Positions 18,881 through 29,402 of a stretch of DNA of 32,869 nucleotides are shown here, one piece after another. Every line of letters starts with the position of its first letter. Positions within the stretch are counted from its first letter, which is position 1. The notes beneath the pieces are model-generated. The model had not been told where the DNA came from. It saw only the letters and a program-made list of their open reading frames with translations, and made no database searches. This DNA is from Haplomitrium mnioides (Eukaryota > Marchantiophyta > Haplomitriopsida > Calobryales), in assembly GCA_049999725.1 (NCBI GenBank), contig JBNGIS010017682.1:1-32869 (forward strand), read 5' to 3'. A program made the position numbers and the translations under genes.

Positions 18881-21021
18881 TCTACCTACATGTGCTCTTA
18901 TCCTTCTTAGTTCCTATGTTGACGCATCGCTTCCACCAGAAATTTCCCCAATGCCGAAATTGGAGAGACCAAAGTCGGTATCTTCACCCCAACCAGATCA
19001 TCTCTTCTCCCGAGGGCAGCGTCTGTTTCTTCAGTGCAGCCTAGGCTAGAAAGATAGAGAGCTAGAGGTGTTGGCCTCTTCCTTCACGAGCGACCTCAAC
19101 TATCCCTCTGCATGGTTCGATAGAAAGAAAACAGTGAACCCACTAAAGCCTCACACTAGAACCGCTTCCCTCATCTCTCGATCAGGTTTCTTCTTCCTTG
19201 GTTTCAGAATTCGTCCCATCGCATTTTCCACTTCGACATGAAGGTCTTTTCAGTTGGTTACAACAGTCGCGTGGGTCATCAACAACCTTTATACCCCCTG
19301 AAGCCTCATTTGTGAATCTCGTCCTCTTTTTTAAATTCCCTGTGCATATATGGCGGTTCTTCATACAGGAATTCATATGAGCAACACCTTTGATAGGATC
19401 TGTTCGGCCAACGTTGCTGTCAAGCAGATTTCTTCGTCGAGCATCATTTCTTCAACTATGTATCTACCAGCAGACTCGCGATAGCTCGTCTACTCCTTCC
19501 AATAAATTCCAGTATGATGATTGGACGAAGTCTTTGGCGATCTGTCCAGTTTCTTCCTTATTGTGACTGCGTTCAATCGCTACTCGTAGGTGCAATTTTA
19601 CTCCTCGGATTGCTCTCGACCCAATTCAGACCTGCATCCACTCCTTCAATGAAGGCTGCATGGAGCAGGAGCATCCTCGACTAGTCTCTTCTTCAATAAA
19701 TTATAGCTCGAATCTCCATGTTCTACTTGCAGCAACTCCTTCAACCCACAACCAGAGCAGGGGGCAGCGTCGCATTCCCTTTTACGATGTATCTCCCGTC
19801 TTAATCAACTCCCGTCTTCATCAAGAACTTTTCTCTTGAGTCCAGCCGAATTTAGTCTGCTGGTCGACGATTTTCCGCAGATCATCCCTCCGTCAGCTTC
19901 TCTTCATGTCCGCAGATGATTGTCCTTCCACATGATATCCTCTGCTTTCCAAGGCTTGGTGCTGCAAATTCTTGCAAGTCTCCTCCATTGGTTGCGCGAT
20001 GCTGTTCACCGGTTTTCTTGTTCATCCCAGCAACACGAAGACCTTCCTCCCTCACATTTTTTCATCAAAAACAGAAGTCCTTTTCCTTGCGCGGCGCTCC
20101 CCTCCTCCTTCAACAAAAACCATTTAACTCACCATGTGCAGTGCTGCACAAGAGATTGGAGGGGGGGCAAAATCACATCCCCTTTTACGCTGACAGGCAC
20201 TTTCTGTGAGGTTGCATACGACGCAGCCTCCTTCAAATATTATCGGGTATTCATCGTCAACGCAATCTCAAGGAGCTCTCTTATGCAGTCTATATCGAAT
20301 TCTGAGGGAGACATTCTTGCCTGCTGCAGAAGTGACGATCGGATCCATGCAGGAAAATCCTTCTTTTGTGTTGGAGAATACTTTCCATTTGTTCTCAGTT
20401 TTCTACGTCGGTTGTCAAACGCTCCATGTCCACTCAAGAATCATCCCGAATTTTCTCTACAGGGCTGGGATGCGCTTCACTCTCTTGTGCAACATTTTGC
20501 GTTTCCCTGACCATCAAATGTGCATGCGAACCATCCGCTGGCAGTGCTGGACAGATCTATCTTCCTCATCCTTATGAATGTCTTCAACTAAAATTGCCCT
20601 TCACCTATAGCTTAATCTCTTCATTGTGCTACTCAATGAGAGACGTATATTTGATCCATCCATCCGCGAACTGCTCTACTTCGACAATAACACACCCTGC
20701 ATCCTGCTCGAACAAAGACCATGTCTACACACTGCTCGACCAAAACAAAGGTGGCAAAGAAGGTGCAGTCACAAAAATTCTACATGAAATGCTCAGTGGT
20801 CGACAAACTCTCTTGCTCGACTAAAAAGAGGTTCCATAATCTGATCGCAGGCCCAGGATCTGTGATTTTTCTCCTCATCAACGAATGCTTAGCTCTTCCT
20901 CGCTATGCTTGTGAAGTGCCATCGATCTATGCCCTTGCAAGACTCCTCTACTTCTCGTTTTCTGCAGCCACCGGTCTCATCCTCAAAGATTATGATTGTT
21001 GCACTGCTTTATTTGACAAAA
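18881..21021. other. GC-richer, pyrimidine-rich region without recognisable gene
   Basis: The plus strand is rich in CTTC/TCC and has several overlapping open frames, the longest 196 codons at 19920-20510. They are rich in Ser, Cys, His and Phe, overlap each other in different frames and show no domain. Their length is better explained by the lower AT content. The look is like the U3 or leader of a large LTR element, and it ends in an 85-bp triplication and a TATA site. AGGGGGCAGCGTCGCATTCC near 19760 and GGGGGGGCAAAATCACATCC near 20162 are similar segments, each followed by CCTTTTACG. No LTR ends or primer site were found. Confidence 0.4.
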
Positions 21022-21275
21022 CTGTGCTGTTGCTCTGCCTTACATCATCCCATACCAGTACTTGTTTGGAGGTAGCTCTATTCTAGGGTTAGTCACTACC
21101 ATGTAACTGTGCTGTTGCTCTGCCTTACATCATCCCATACCAGTACTTGTTTGGAGATAGCTCTATTCTAGGGTTAGTCACTACCATGTAACTGTGCTGT
21201 TGCTCTGCCTTACATCATCCCATACCAGTACTTGTTAGGAGATAGCTCTATTCTAGGGTTAGTCACTACCATGTA
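21022..21275. repeat. 85-bp tandem triplication
   Basis: Units start at 21022, 21107 and 21192 with CTGTGCTGTTGCTCTGCC and end with AGTCACTACCATGTA. They differ at only a few positions (GGAGGTAG, GGAGATAG and TTAGGAGATAG variants), so the copying is recent compared with the surrounding decay. The third unit ends directly at the TATA palindrome. Confidence 0.92.
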
Positions 21276-21290
21276 CCCTATATATAGGGG
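21276..21290 (+). promoter_or_regulatory. TATA-box palindrome downstream of the triplication
   Basis: CCCTATATATAGGGG contains a perfect 14-bp palindrome around a TATATATA core. A plus-strand reading is favoured because the triplicated units would then sit where LTR enhancers lie. No start site or LTR boundary can be shown. Confidence 0.4.
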
Positions 21291-21569
21291 ACCTAAGGAG
21301 TAAACCGCATGCTTTCATTCTATCGATCCACGGAGTATACACCCCTGCCTTCCAACAGTACTCACTTATTCTTGAATTCTTGCTTCTCTTTTTCTTCTTG
21401 AATCATCAACTAGCCAAGTACTCAAGGCTCTTAAACATCACCATCTTCACCAAGTAGTCATTCGAGTCTCTTGCTCATTCAACAAAGACACACTTCATCT
21501 TTGATTACACCAAAGACACACTTCATCTTTGACTACACGGATCTTAAGTAGTCATTCGAGTATCTTGCT

Positions 21570-22000
21570 CATTCAACAACGACACACTTCATATTTGACT
21601 ACACGGATCTTACTCATTCAGCAACGACACACTTGATCTTTGACTACGGATCTGACTCATTTAGCAACGACACACTTGATCTTTGACTACACGGATCAGA
21701 CTCATTTAGCAACGACACACTTGATCTTTGACTATACGGATCTTACTCATTCAACGACACACTTGATCTTTGGCTACACGGATCTTACTCATTCAACAAT
21801 GGCACACTTGATCTTTGACTACACGGATCTTACTCATTCAACAACGACACACTTGATCTTTGACTACACGGATCTTACTCATTCAACAACGACACACTTG
21901 ATCTTTGACTATACACGGATCTTACTCATTTAGCAACGACACACTTGATCTTTGACTACACAGATCTTACTCATTCAGCAACGACACACTTGATCTTCCC
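21570..22000 (+). repeat. 45-bp minisatellite, about 10 units
   Basis: The unit contains CATTCAACAACGACACACTT, then GATCTTTGACTACACGGATC. The ACACTTGATCTTTGACTAC core recurs at spacings of 42-47 bp, with two outlying copies at 21488-21540 that read CTTCATC. The plus frame 21640-21933 stays open as a 15-residue repeat with the pattern THSTTTHLIFDYTDL. I annotate it as a repeat, not a gene, because an open frame follows from any 45-bp unit lacking stops. Confidence 0.85.
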
Positions 22001-22335
22001 ACGCAGCTCCACAATTCTCCATCAAATCTTAAGCACCAAAGAATACAAGCTCATGCGGCTGAGGGCCAAAAAATGGAGAAAAATCCTCTTTAAATACCCT
22101 TTTAACCCTAGCTCTATTTTGTTTTACCCTAATTTAACCTGGTTCATTGATGTAAATGTTTTCCATTGATTTAATGACATTTCCTCTTGAAGCTCCATAG
22201 CTTAGGTTATATCATTAATATAACATAAAATACTATTTCTTGTATTTCCTCTCAACTAATCACTCTTTTGACAAAACGATTTTCACACACGGAGACATAG
22301 AGACAGACGTACATAACATACACACATGTACTTAC
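22001..22335. other. AT-rich non-coding stretch
   Basis: I recognise no gene. CTCTTTAAATACCCTTTTAA near 22086 is TATA-like, but nothing supports it further. Confidence 0.35.
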
Positions 22336-22428
22336 ATAGGAGATTCCTTGTGAGCCAATGTCTAATTTCTTTGTCACCTTGGCTTTCTTGTGAGTCGATG
22401 ATACTGGTGGGACTTCTTGATACATGTA
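22336..22428 (-). other. Exon-like segment, 31 codons, unidentified
   Basis: On the minus strand a 93-bp open segment is preceded by a pyrimidine-rich TTTATATTGTTTCTGCAAG (acceptor-like) and followed by GTAAGTAC, which matches the consensus donor. It reads YMYQEVPPVSSTHKKAKVTK, then KLDIGSQGISY. The basic, Pro/Ser-containing text has coding character, but I do not recognise the family. A second open stretch lies upstream near 22470-22561 (WKWRKKEYERHQLASVDIIE) with no clear splice signals. It could be a captured gene fragment or chance. Confidence 0.25.
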
Positions 22429-22561
22429 CTTGCAGAAACAATATAAAAATATGATTAAAATAATATGATGAATGTTTTTCGAACTCGATTCCTCTTTCTT
22501 CGATGATGTCCACTGATGCTAGTTGATGCCTTTCATACTCCTTTTTTCTCCATTTCCACAT

Positions 22562-22884
22562 TTTTTTTTCCTCCTTTATGATGTCTCCATATGTATCTCC
22601 AATTCACCTCTTCGAGTCTAACATAGTTTTGCAACAAACTAGCTATTTGTTGGCTTATTTGTGAAGCTCAAGAGTCTTCAAAACATTTGCATACTAATAA
22701 GGGTTCGATTGGGCTAGTTTTGAAGAACTGGCTTGAGATGTCATTTTCTCTTACGTAAAAATGAGTGAAAATGAGAGGGTAAAAATGTACAAATAAAAAG
22801 TTTGCAAAAAACATAACGCAAAAATGCCAAATTACAAGAAATAGCAAAAATAACCACGACAAGAAAGTAAACTTGTGACAATTG
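22562..22884. other. No feature recognised
   Basis: This is AT-rich sequence between the exon-like segment and the 30-bp array. The short open frames show no motif. Confidence 0.35.
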
Positions 22885-23055
22885 AACCTTATGAGTGTAT
22901 AAGATCAAGGATTAAACCCTATGCGTACATAAGATCAAGGAGTGAACCCAATATGTGCATAGGATGAAAGAGTGAACCCAATGCACACATAACATAAGGA
23001 GTGAACTCAATGCAAGTATAGGATCCAAGACTCAACCATCTGCACATAGTGGATC
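22885..23055. repeat. 30-bp palindrome-cored tandem array, about 6 units
   Basis: Units start at 22885, 22915, 22945, 22975, 23004 and 23034, with the pattern AACCCTATGCGTACATAAGATCAAGGAGTG in variants. The core ATGCGTACAT or ATGTGCAT is self-complementary. The last unit is incomplete. Confidence 0.8.
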
Positions 23056-24402
23056 TTTCTTATTGATTAAGTAATCAAAGTTTACTATTTCTGTGATTCC
23101 TCAAACATATCAATAGACAAACGTTTAAGTTATCTCTAGAAGGTTGTGGAGCTTTTTTTGTTATCATTCAATTTTGGAAGTGATACTCTATCACCGTTGG
23201 CACCACTCAAACAACGAGTAAATTCTAAGCAAGTTGGTTCTCTGAGCAAGAATGGAAGATCCTCTGGAAATAGAAATATTGAGTGAATGAGACTCTTTTC
23301 TTGAGTCATTGTCTAAACTGTCATTTGAATATTCCTCGAAACGATTTTCTCTAGAGTTTTCACCAAGAGCACCGATTGTTTTAGAAAAAAAACATTTCCT
23401 TCTGCTTAAGATTTTGATGAATTTTTTGTTTCGGCATGGTCCAGCTCTCTTACATCTCAATGTGCTTCATATCGATCAAATACTTACTTCAAAAGAACAA
23501 AAAAATGTTTCTGACGATGCACAAAATCTCAAAGATAATGCTTTATCTCCGATGGCTGGATTTGCCTACGGACCTAATTGACTGGCAAAACATAAGAGTT
23601 CTTTGTTTAGGCCAAAACCCAAATGGGTAAATACTTTACATGATAATTTTTTGCTGAAAGTCTATCACGACAAGAGCATTGTGAAGAAAAAGTTCAATCT
23701 GATATCAATTTTGAAATTGAGGAGAATTTTATATTGTCAAAATAGTTGTTTAATGTTGTGCAAGATATATTTTTAAAAAATGTGAGAGAAATGTATTTTT
23801 GACAAAGCTTGAAGAATCGAGATATTACATTCCAGTGAGAAATACCAAGAAAAAACTCCAATGTTAACAATCGATTCACTTTGCCTGGCTATACCATTTT
23901 TTGTAGAAGAGCTTTCAAATTAATATTATCAGTGAGAAATAATAGAATCCAAAGGACTCAAAATCTCAAGAACATAGATTCTAGAGGCATTTTTGGAAAT
24001 AGAGAATTATTTGCTAAAAGAGTGTTTGTGCATGACTGGATGGACAATTTTTTCTAGGGATACTGTGAGAGAATGCCCACTCACAAAGCTTTTAGCTTGC
24101 TAGATAATTTTACAAAATGGGAAGTTTATGACTACTATACAACTTATGTGAAAGAGAAAGATCGTGATTGCATTATGAGTTTTTTTGATTTGACAAAACA
24201 ATGGAGAATGCATTTTCCAAATGTTAAACTTCCGAACCGCAATAGATTTGTTGTTTGTAAAACTTGCAAAGAAATAAAATCATTGTGGGAAAAATACGTC
24301 TTGAAGTCCGACAAAGATATCAAACTTTTTTCCCTTTTGAAACCTATGGTTATTATGATGCTCTTTTTACAAGAGTCAAAGCTTAGTTCTGAAGATGTTT
24401 AA

Positions 24403-25127
24403 CTTTCTCAAAATTAGTGCAACAAGATATTGGTTTTGTTAAGTAGTGAGCAAAGACTCTATGCTCACATAGGGTCTATTGCTTTTAGTTTGAATCTCTT
24501 TAAAGTACCTCGAGAGTCAAATAAAGCATGGAAATTGTTCTAATTATTGGTTGTGACCTTACGCTTGCATTGGATTTTGCTATTGTTGCTTGCAATCCAA
24601 AGCCCAATAAGATCAAGAGTTGTTTAAGTTGTTTGTGATTTTATACACACATAGGTTTTGTTCTTGTTTCTTTCAATTCTAGTCACGACTACAATCAAAC
24701 CAAGCTAAGATATTGATGTTGTTGCTTTTGATCCTATATATGCATAGGATCAGTTATTGTTTCTTTGAATCGTATATGCGCATAGAATCGGTGCTAGCAT
24801 TGAAATTGAAGTTCCCATTTGTAACCCCAATGGCACAAATCTTGTTTTTCTTCTATGGAATCTCTTGCGCATTGTGAGTGAAAGACAAGTAAGTGGTCTT
24901 TGTTTCTTTAAGGTCCCCTAGTTATTGAGAATGTTTTTTTGATTATCTTATATTTAAATAGTACAAACTAGATTTTTTTTTCTTGAATTTTCACCTCTTC
25001 TATTCCAAACATTTGTTAAAGTTGCTTTGAATATTTTTTGCGTCTCAAGTTATCTTTTTAAATTTGAGACATCAAGACATCTTTTACTGAAATATTTATA
25101 TCTTTTTGGTGATTTGGTATGATGCAG
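24403..25127 (+). other. Possible intron or insertion in the transposase-like gene
   Basis: Between the CKTCKEIKSLWEK block and the MDQ block lies about 720 bp with stops in all frames and no similarity to the coding blocks. It ends in TTTGGTATGATGCAG, a fair acceptor, after which coding character returns at once (25133). I could not find a convincing donor. It contains the palindrome-cored repeats at 24450-24850. Confidence 0.4.
24450..24850. repeat. Degenerate 37-38-bp palindrome-cored repeats
   Basis: Recurring units with inverted-repeat cores include GACTCTATGCTCACATAGGGTC (one mismatch in its arms), GATTTTATACACACATAGG, and GATCCTATATATGCATAGGATC with 8-bp perfect arms. The last is followed 37 bp later by GAATCGTATATGCGCATAG. 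The spacers contain TTGTTTCTTT. Other units between them are eroded. Confidence 0.65.
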
Positions 25128-26866
25128 TCAATTATAATCGCCAATTGTTTCTTCATCGTGACCAACAAATGAAAGAAAGAACAAAACTTGCAAACTATCG
25201 AAGAAAATATTATGTAGATGGTCAAAAGTACTTGAGAATTGTAAGTGATAGAATGGATCAAGAGACAATAGCCATTCTACACTAGCCTTCACCACCAAAA
25301 AAACATTGATAAATATTGTTTGATAGGTGTGCATGTTGTTGGTGTCTTAATATTCAATAATGCTCTTTCTTCAAGGGTCTTCTTAACCTACAAAAACTTG
25401 AGAAGCGACTCTGATTTGACAACTATAGTGCTAAATAGAATATTTTGTGGCTTTGAAGAGCCGTTGTGTCCCACTTTGCATCTTCAATTGGACAATCCAA
25501 CATGAGAAAATAAGAATTCCATCTTATTTGGATATTTTAGTCTCCTTATCGCCAAGAATGTTTTCCAAAAAATCAAGGTGGGATTTTTCATGGTCAGCTA
25601 TACTAATGATCAAATAAATCAAATGTTCAATAAATTCTTGAAATGTTTGAAACATGTCAAAGCTTCCACGATAATGAATCTTAATAAGACGCTATGATCT
25701 TCTTATAATCCTAAACCACAAGTAACTCTTTTGATGGAGACATGGGATTTCAAATTGTTTCTTCAACAACATCCCTCTCTAGTTCAAAGAACACATACTA
25801 TTACCTTCAATCAACAGTTCAAGATGAGTAGTTTGAAAGCAAAGACTTGGAACAAACAATTTTCAGCAGATGAATTTTGGTTATCACCAAATGGTATTTG
25901 TGAGCTCAAGTGACTACTTGAAGTGGATAGAAAAATTTTAAGTTCAATATTGATTTTTTGAAGGTATATTCTAAAATCAAATGATATCAAAAGAAAGAAA
26001 GAGAAGTTAGCACTAAGAAAATAGACTTTGCAATAAAGGACAATATAAGTGAGAACTACTATAAATTCTTTACAGATTCTGATGTTCAATGGTGGAATAA
26101 TTTTTTCCTTTCCTAATAAGAGATTGCAGCTTACACTCCTGAAAGAAAAAGACGAGGACTCAAAGCATAGTTTAACTTTCCACCTTCACAACCAACAAAT
26201 ACTTGTAATGATTCTCAAAATGTTCGTTTAAGTTCTTTGTTTGATGTTCACCAACTAGAGAAACATGATCTAGTAGATTGTACACTTTCTATAGGTTAAG
26301 AAATCTATGATAGAGCACCTAGGCCATGAGAAAGGACTATTTCACGTCATACCAGATACGGGCACAAATTTGGCAACCTACATGAGGTGAAAGCCAAAAT
26401 TTTTATTTGTGTTGTTGCACCAATCGATCTAAATGGTAGACTATTTTGGATTGCTAAAATCTTCAAAACTTTTGTCATTTGAGAAGGAAGAACCTCCCAA
26501 CCTGAAACAAGTACATGTTCAATAGTTTGCTTGTGAGGTTGAGGATTCATTTTCTGGACAATAATTTCCAAAAAAAAATAGTATCAACAAAAGGGAAACA
26601 CAAATTCAAGTTAAATGTTTTTTTACTTGATGCAACAAAAGTCACGATTTTGTCTTTTTTATTTTCTTCTCACTTAAAAAAAAAAATTGAAGAAGACCAC
26701 TCAAACTACCATTAAATCAAATCTATTTGGGTACGAAAGACAGAAAGCAATCAATCCAGATGTGTTTGAAAGAGATTCAATCAGCATTATCAACACTGAA
26801 GCAGACTGTATTAATCTTGATGAATCTTCTAAAGATGGATCCGACGAAGTTGATATGAATGACTAA

Positions 26867-27094
26867 AGTCATTTAGAAACCCCATTGTTTATTGAACTTT
26901 TTAGTGTAAAACATTCCAAGTTTATTTTCATCATCTGCGAATGAAACTTAAACATTTAATCATAGTCTTCATTTGGTTTGTCAAAATGTTTTCAGATCCA
27001 AAATATAATTACTATCTTTCCTTCTTATTGTTTGCTAGAAGAGTTTAATGTTTTGGCATTGATTTTTGGTGTCGCTAAAGTGTCTGCCCAAATC
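26867..27094. other. No feature recognised, downstream of the transposase-like gene
   Basis: AT-rich sequence that may include the 3' untranslated region of the gene. No polyadenylation signal stands out. Confidence 0.35.
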
Positions 27095-27640
27095 GAGTAC
27101 TTAAACCGTTGCTTGTACAAACTTTGATATAAAACTTGAAACCTTTAGTGCACTTTAACTCTGATGTAGAGCTTTGTAGCCCTCTTACTCTTAGATTCCA
27201 ATTCAGAAAATGGAATTGTATGTGTACCTAGAGTTTGTTGCAGAAGACAAAACCTTAAATGCATCTAGACTCAAATCTAGAAGTTTGAACCCTATGCGCC
27301 CATAGATTTTGATATGCAAGTTGAAACCTCATACGCGCATAGACTCTGTTGCAGAACCTAAAACCTATGTTGAGCATAGTCTTTGTTGCTAAGTGCTCAG
27401 ATGTTGAACTCAAATTCATATGCACACATAGACTTTAGTGTGGAAGTCGAAGCCTTCCACACACACAAACTCTGACACACAATCTTAAACCTTCTACATA
27501 CAAAGATCACCATGTAGAACTTAGATTGTACGCTGCTCAAAGACTCTCTTGTGAAACTCGAAACCTTTTGTTTGAGAGACTCTCATCCAAAACTTGGAGC
27601 TCGCTGCCTATTTAGACTATGAAGTATATCTAAACCTACA
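27095..27640. repeat. 37-bp palindrome-cored tandem array, about 14 units
   Basis: The degenerate unit pattern is GAAACCTTATGCGCGCATAG followed by ACTCTGTTGCAGAACTT. Good units include those starting GAACCCTATGCGCCCATAG (about 27288) and GAAACCTCATACGCGCATAG (about 27324). Units to the left have lengths 37, 37, 37 and 38. The array erodes toward both ends. Confidence 0.7.
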
Positions 27641-28688
27641 AGCTTTTTTTATTTTGACTTATGACTCCTTTGTGTAAATGAATCTATGAATTATAAAAGA
27701 TTTTGAATTAATTTGCTGAAACCTTCTAGAACATGACCATTTTACCCTTTGTGAGCATGGATTTTCAACTACAAAGTAAAGTTTCTTTCTTGTTTCATTT
27801 TCAAAATAGAGCTTTAAATTGAGCTTGGATTTGTTAGTAATTATACTTTGGGATTCCAAACTTGTTTACTTGACTTCTAGTCCGTTTGGGTTTTTCCTCA
27901 AATTTTCTATTTTGTTTTCAAAAAAAAAAGTTTCTAGTGGCACTATGTCTAAGCACACACAGAGTTTGTGCAACCAAATTTATTTTAAAATAACTTATTT
28001 TGATGTTTGTTTCAATTTTTGGGCTTCAAAATGTAGTCAATAAAAAATGCAAGTTTTTTGTGAAAACAAACCATAATTTTTACATGTTTGATGAGTAAGA
28101 ATGACCAATTTTATCAAGAGAAGAGGTTTTTGGAACTTCATAACAAGAGATGATTGATGGATTTTGAATGTGTTAGATTAACCATGAGAGTGGGTAGGTT
28201 GTACAATGGTTATTGAAGGGATTTTGTTAAGCTTTGCAACCTTTTGTGCATTAGACACTCATTCTAACCTCTTATAAAATTCTCCAATACAATTCATCGA
28301 TTTCGAGATTTCCAATATTTTCATGAAAACTAAGAATATTATTTAATTTTGCATAATGAAATCGATTCTCACTCTATAAAGCTTGTTAAAACAACAAAAA
28401 ATAAAGCATAAAAACTCACATTTTTGTTTTAAAAAATATGCTCATTTTCTCGATTTTTCGAGCTTGAAAACAATGTTTTTTTTTTTAAAAGAAAAAAAGG
28501 AAAAAGAGTTCTTCTTATGAGTAGTTTGCTTGTTAAAAAAATTTCAGCAAAAGTAACTTGATGAACTCACATTGTTTAAGAAAAGAGCTTGCAAAGAAGA
28601 AGGGAAAAAGAACTCAAAGTCGTAATTGATAATTGCATATTGAAAAATATGGCGAATGCAGAAAAATGAATGCTCGAAGTCACATGAT
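27641..28688. other. AT-rich stretch, no gene recognised
   Basis: Many A and T runs. The open frames of 60-75 codons have no motif and no coding character that I can see. Confidence 0.4.
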
Positions 28689-28791
28689 GCTCGATAACAA
28701 ATGCTCAAAGGAGAATGCAAAAAAAAAGAACACAAAGCTCGATAACAAATGCTCGAAGGTGGATGTTGCTCAATAACAAATGCTCAAAGAC
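28689..28791. repeat. 23-bp direct repeat, three copies
   Basis: GCTCGATAACAAATGCTCAA and close variants start at 28689, 28737 and 28768. The copies are spaced 48 and 31 bp apart. Confidence 0.75.
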
Positions 28792-29402
28792 GGATGTAGA
28801 AGAATCGCAATAACACATTGAAAATTTTGGATACATATCAGCTAGTGATTTGAAGCACTGAGGTAGAATTCAGTAAATCGGAAGCAATTTTGAACCAATG
28901 ACTCTTAGCAAGTGTGAAGGTTTCTCAGGAATGACAGATTACTCTCAAACAGATAGTTAAAGGCAGGACGCATTATTTATAAGAGGGAAACATGATCATG
29001 GCGGGAGGATGAGAAGAGGGCAGTGATCGTCAACTAGAGGAGGGGTCCCACTTCAAAATCCGAAGCAGGACAGCAGAAAGCCGTGAGCCTCAGGGAGAAT
29101 GCGGGGATCATGGTCGAGCAGGGGAGAAGGGAACGACCAATCCAAGCGTAGTGATTCGAGAAGAAAGAATGAACTCACAACCAGACATCCGAAGGAAATC
29201 AGAGGAGACAGATCGCGGACATGTCCTACAATGGCCAACAATCGGGAAGCAAGGATCGGGGAAGAAATGAGGAAGTAAGATCGTCACAAGGGTGTGCAAG
29301 GCTAGGGAAGAGAGACGCCTCGATCCCGCAAGCAGAAGCGCGCCTACAAAGGCCGATCCAACTCATTCTTCGAATCCGCGAATCCACGGAAACGTGGCAG
29401 CT
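28792..29402. other. Purine-rich, GC-richer stretch, no gene recognised
   Basis: From about 28960 the plus strand becomes G/A-rich. CATTATTTATAAGAGGG near 28972 is TATA-like. The stretch is the sequence into which element D inserted. GGAAACGTGGCAG at 29389-29401 resembles the G-box units inside LTR D, which leaves some doubt about the exact LTR start. Confidence 0.4.

Larger units (their letters stand above)
23309..26866 (+). pseudogene. Decayed transposase-like protein gene (DUF7869-like)
   Basis: This is a plus-strand gene in pieces. Readable blocks, in order: KDNALSPMAGFAYGPN and PKPKWVNTLHDNFLLKVYHD (23530-23690); NVNNRFTLPGYTIFCRRAFK (23865-23920); NRIQRTQNLKNIDSRGIFGN, WMDNFF and, after a stop, GYCERMPT (23940-24085); WRMHFPNVKLPNRNRFVVCK with CKTCKEI (24200-24290); YLRIVSDRMDQ (25215-25260); LHLQLDN and ENKN (25480-25520); FGYFSLLIAKNVFQKIKVGF and DQINQMF (25525-25630); WDFKLFLQQHPSLVQRTHTI (25743-25805); FICVVAPIDLNGRLFWIAKI (26400-26465); and a C-terminal tail ending LDESSKDGSDEVDMND, stop at 26864-26866. 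The order LQLDN-x2-x-ENKN, then FGY, then VGF-x-M-V-x-[YH]-T-x-[DE] is what I remember of the DUF7869 group of mobile-element-associated proteins; that name is from memory. Several stops and frameshifts show it is dead. The region 24403-25127 may be an intron. Confidence 0.6.

Noticed and set aside
19920-21086. Long overlapping plus-strand ORFs (up to 196 codons)
   Set aside because: Three frames overlap, composition is Ser/Cys/His/Phe-rich, there is no domain, and the region is less AT-rich so stops are rarer.
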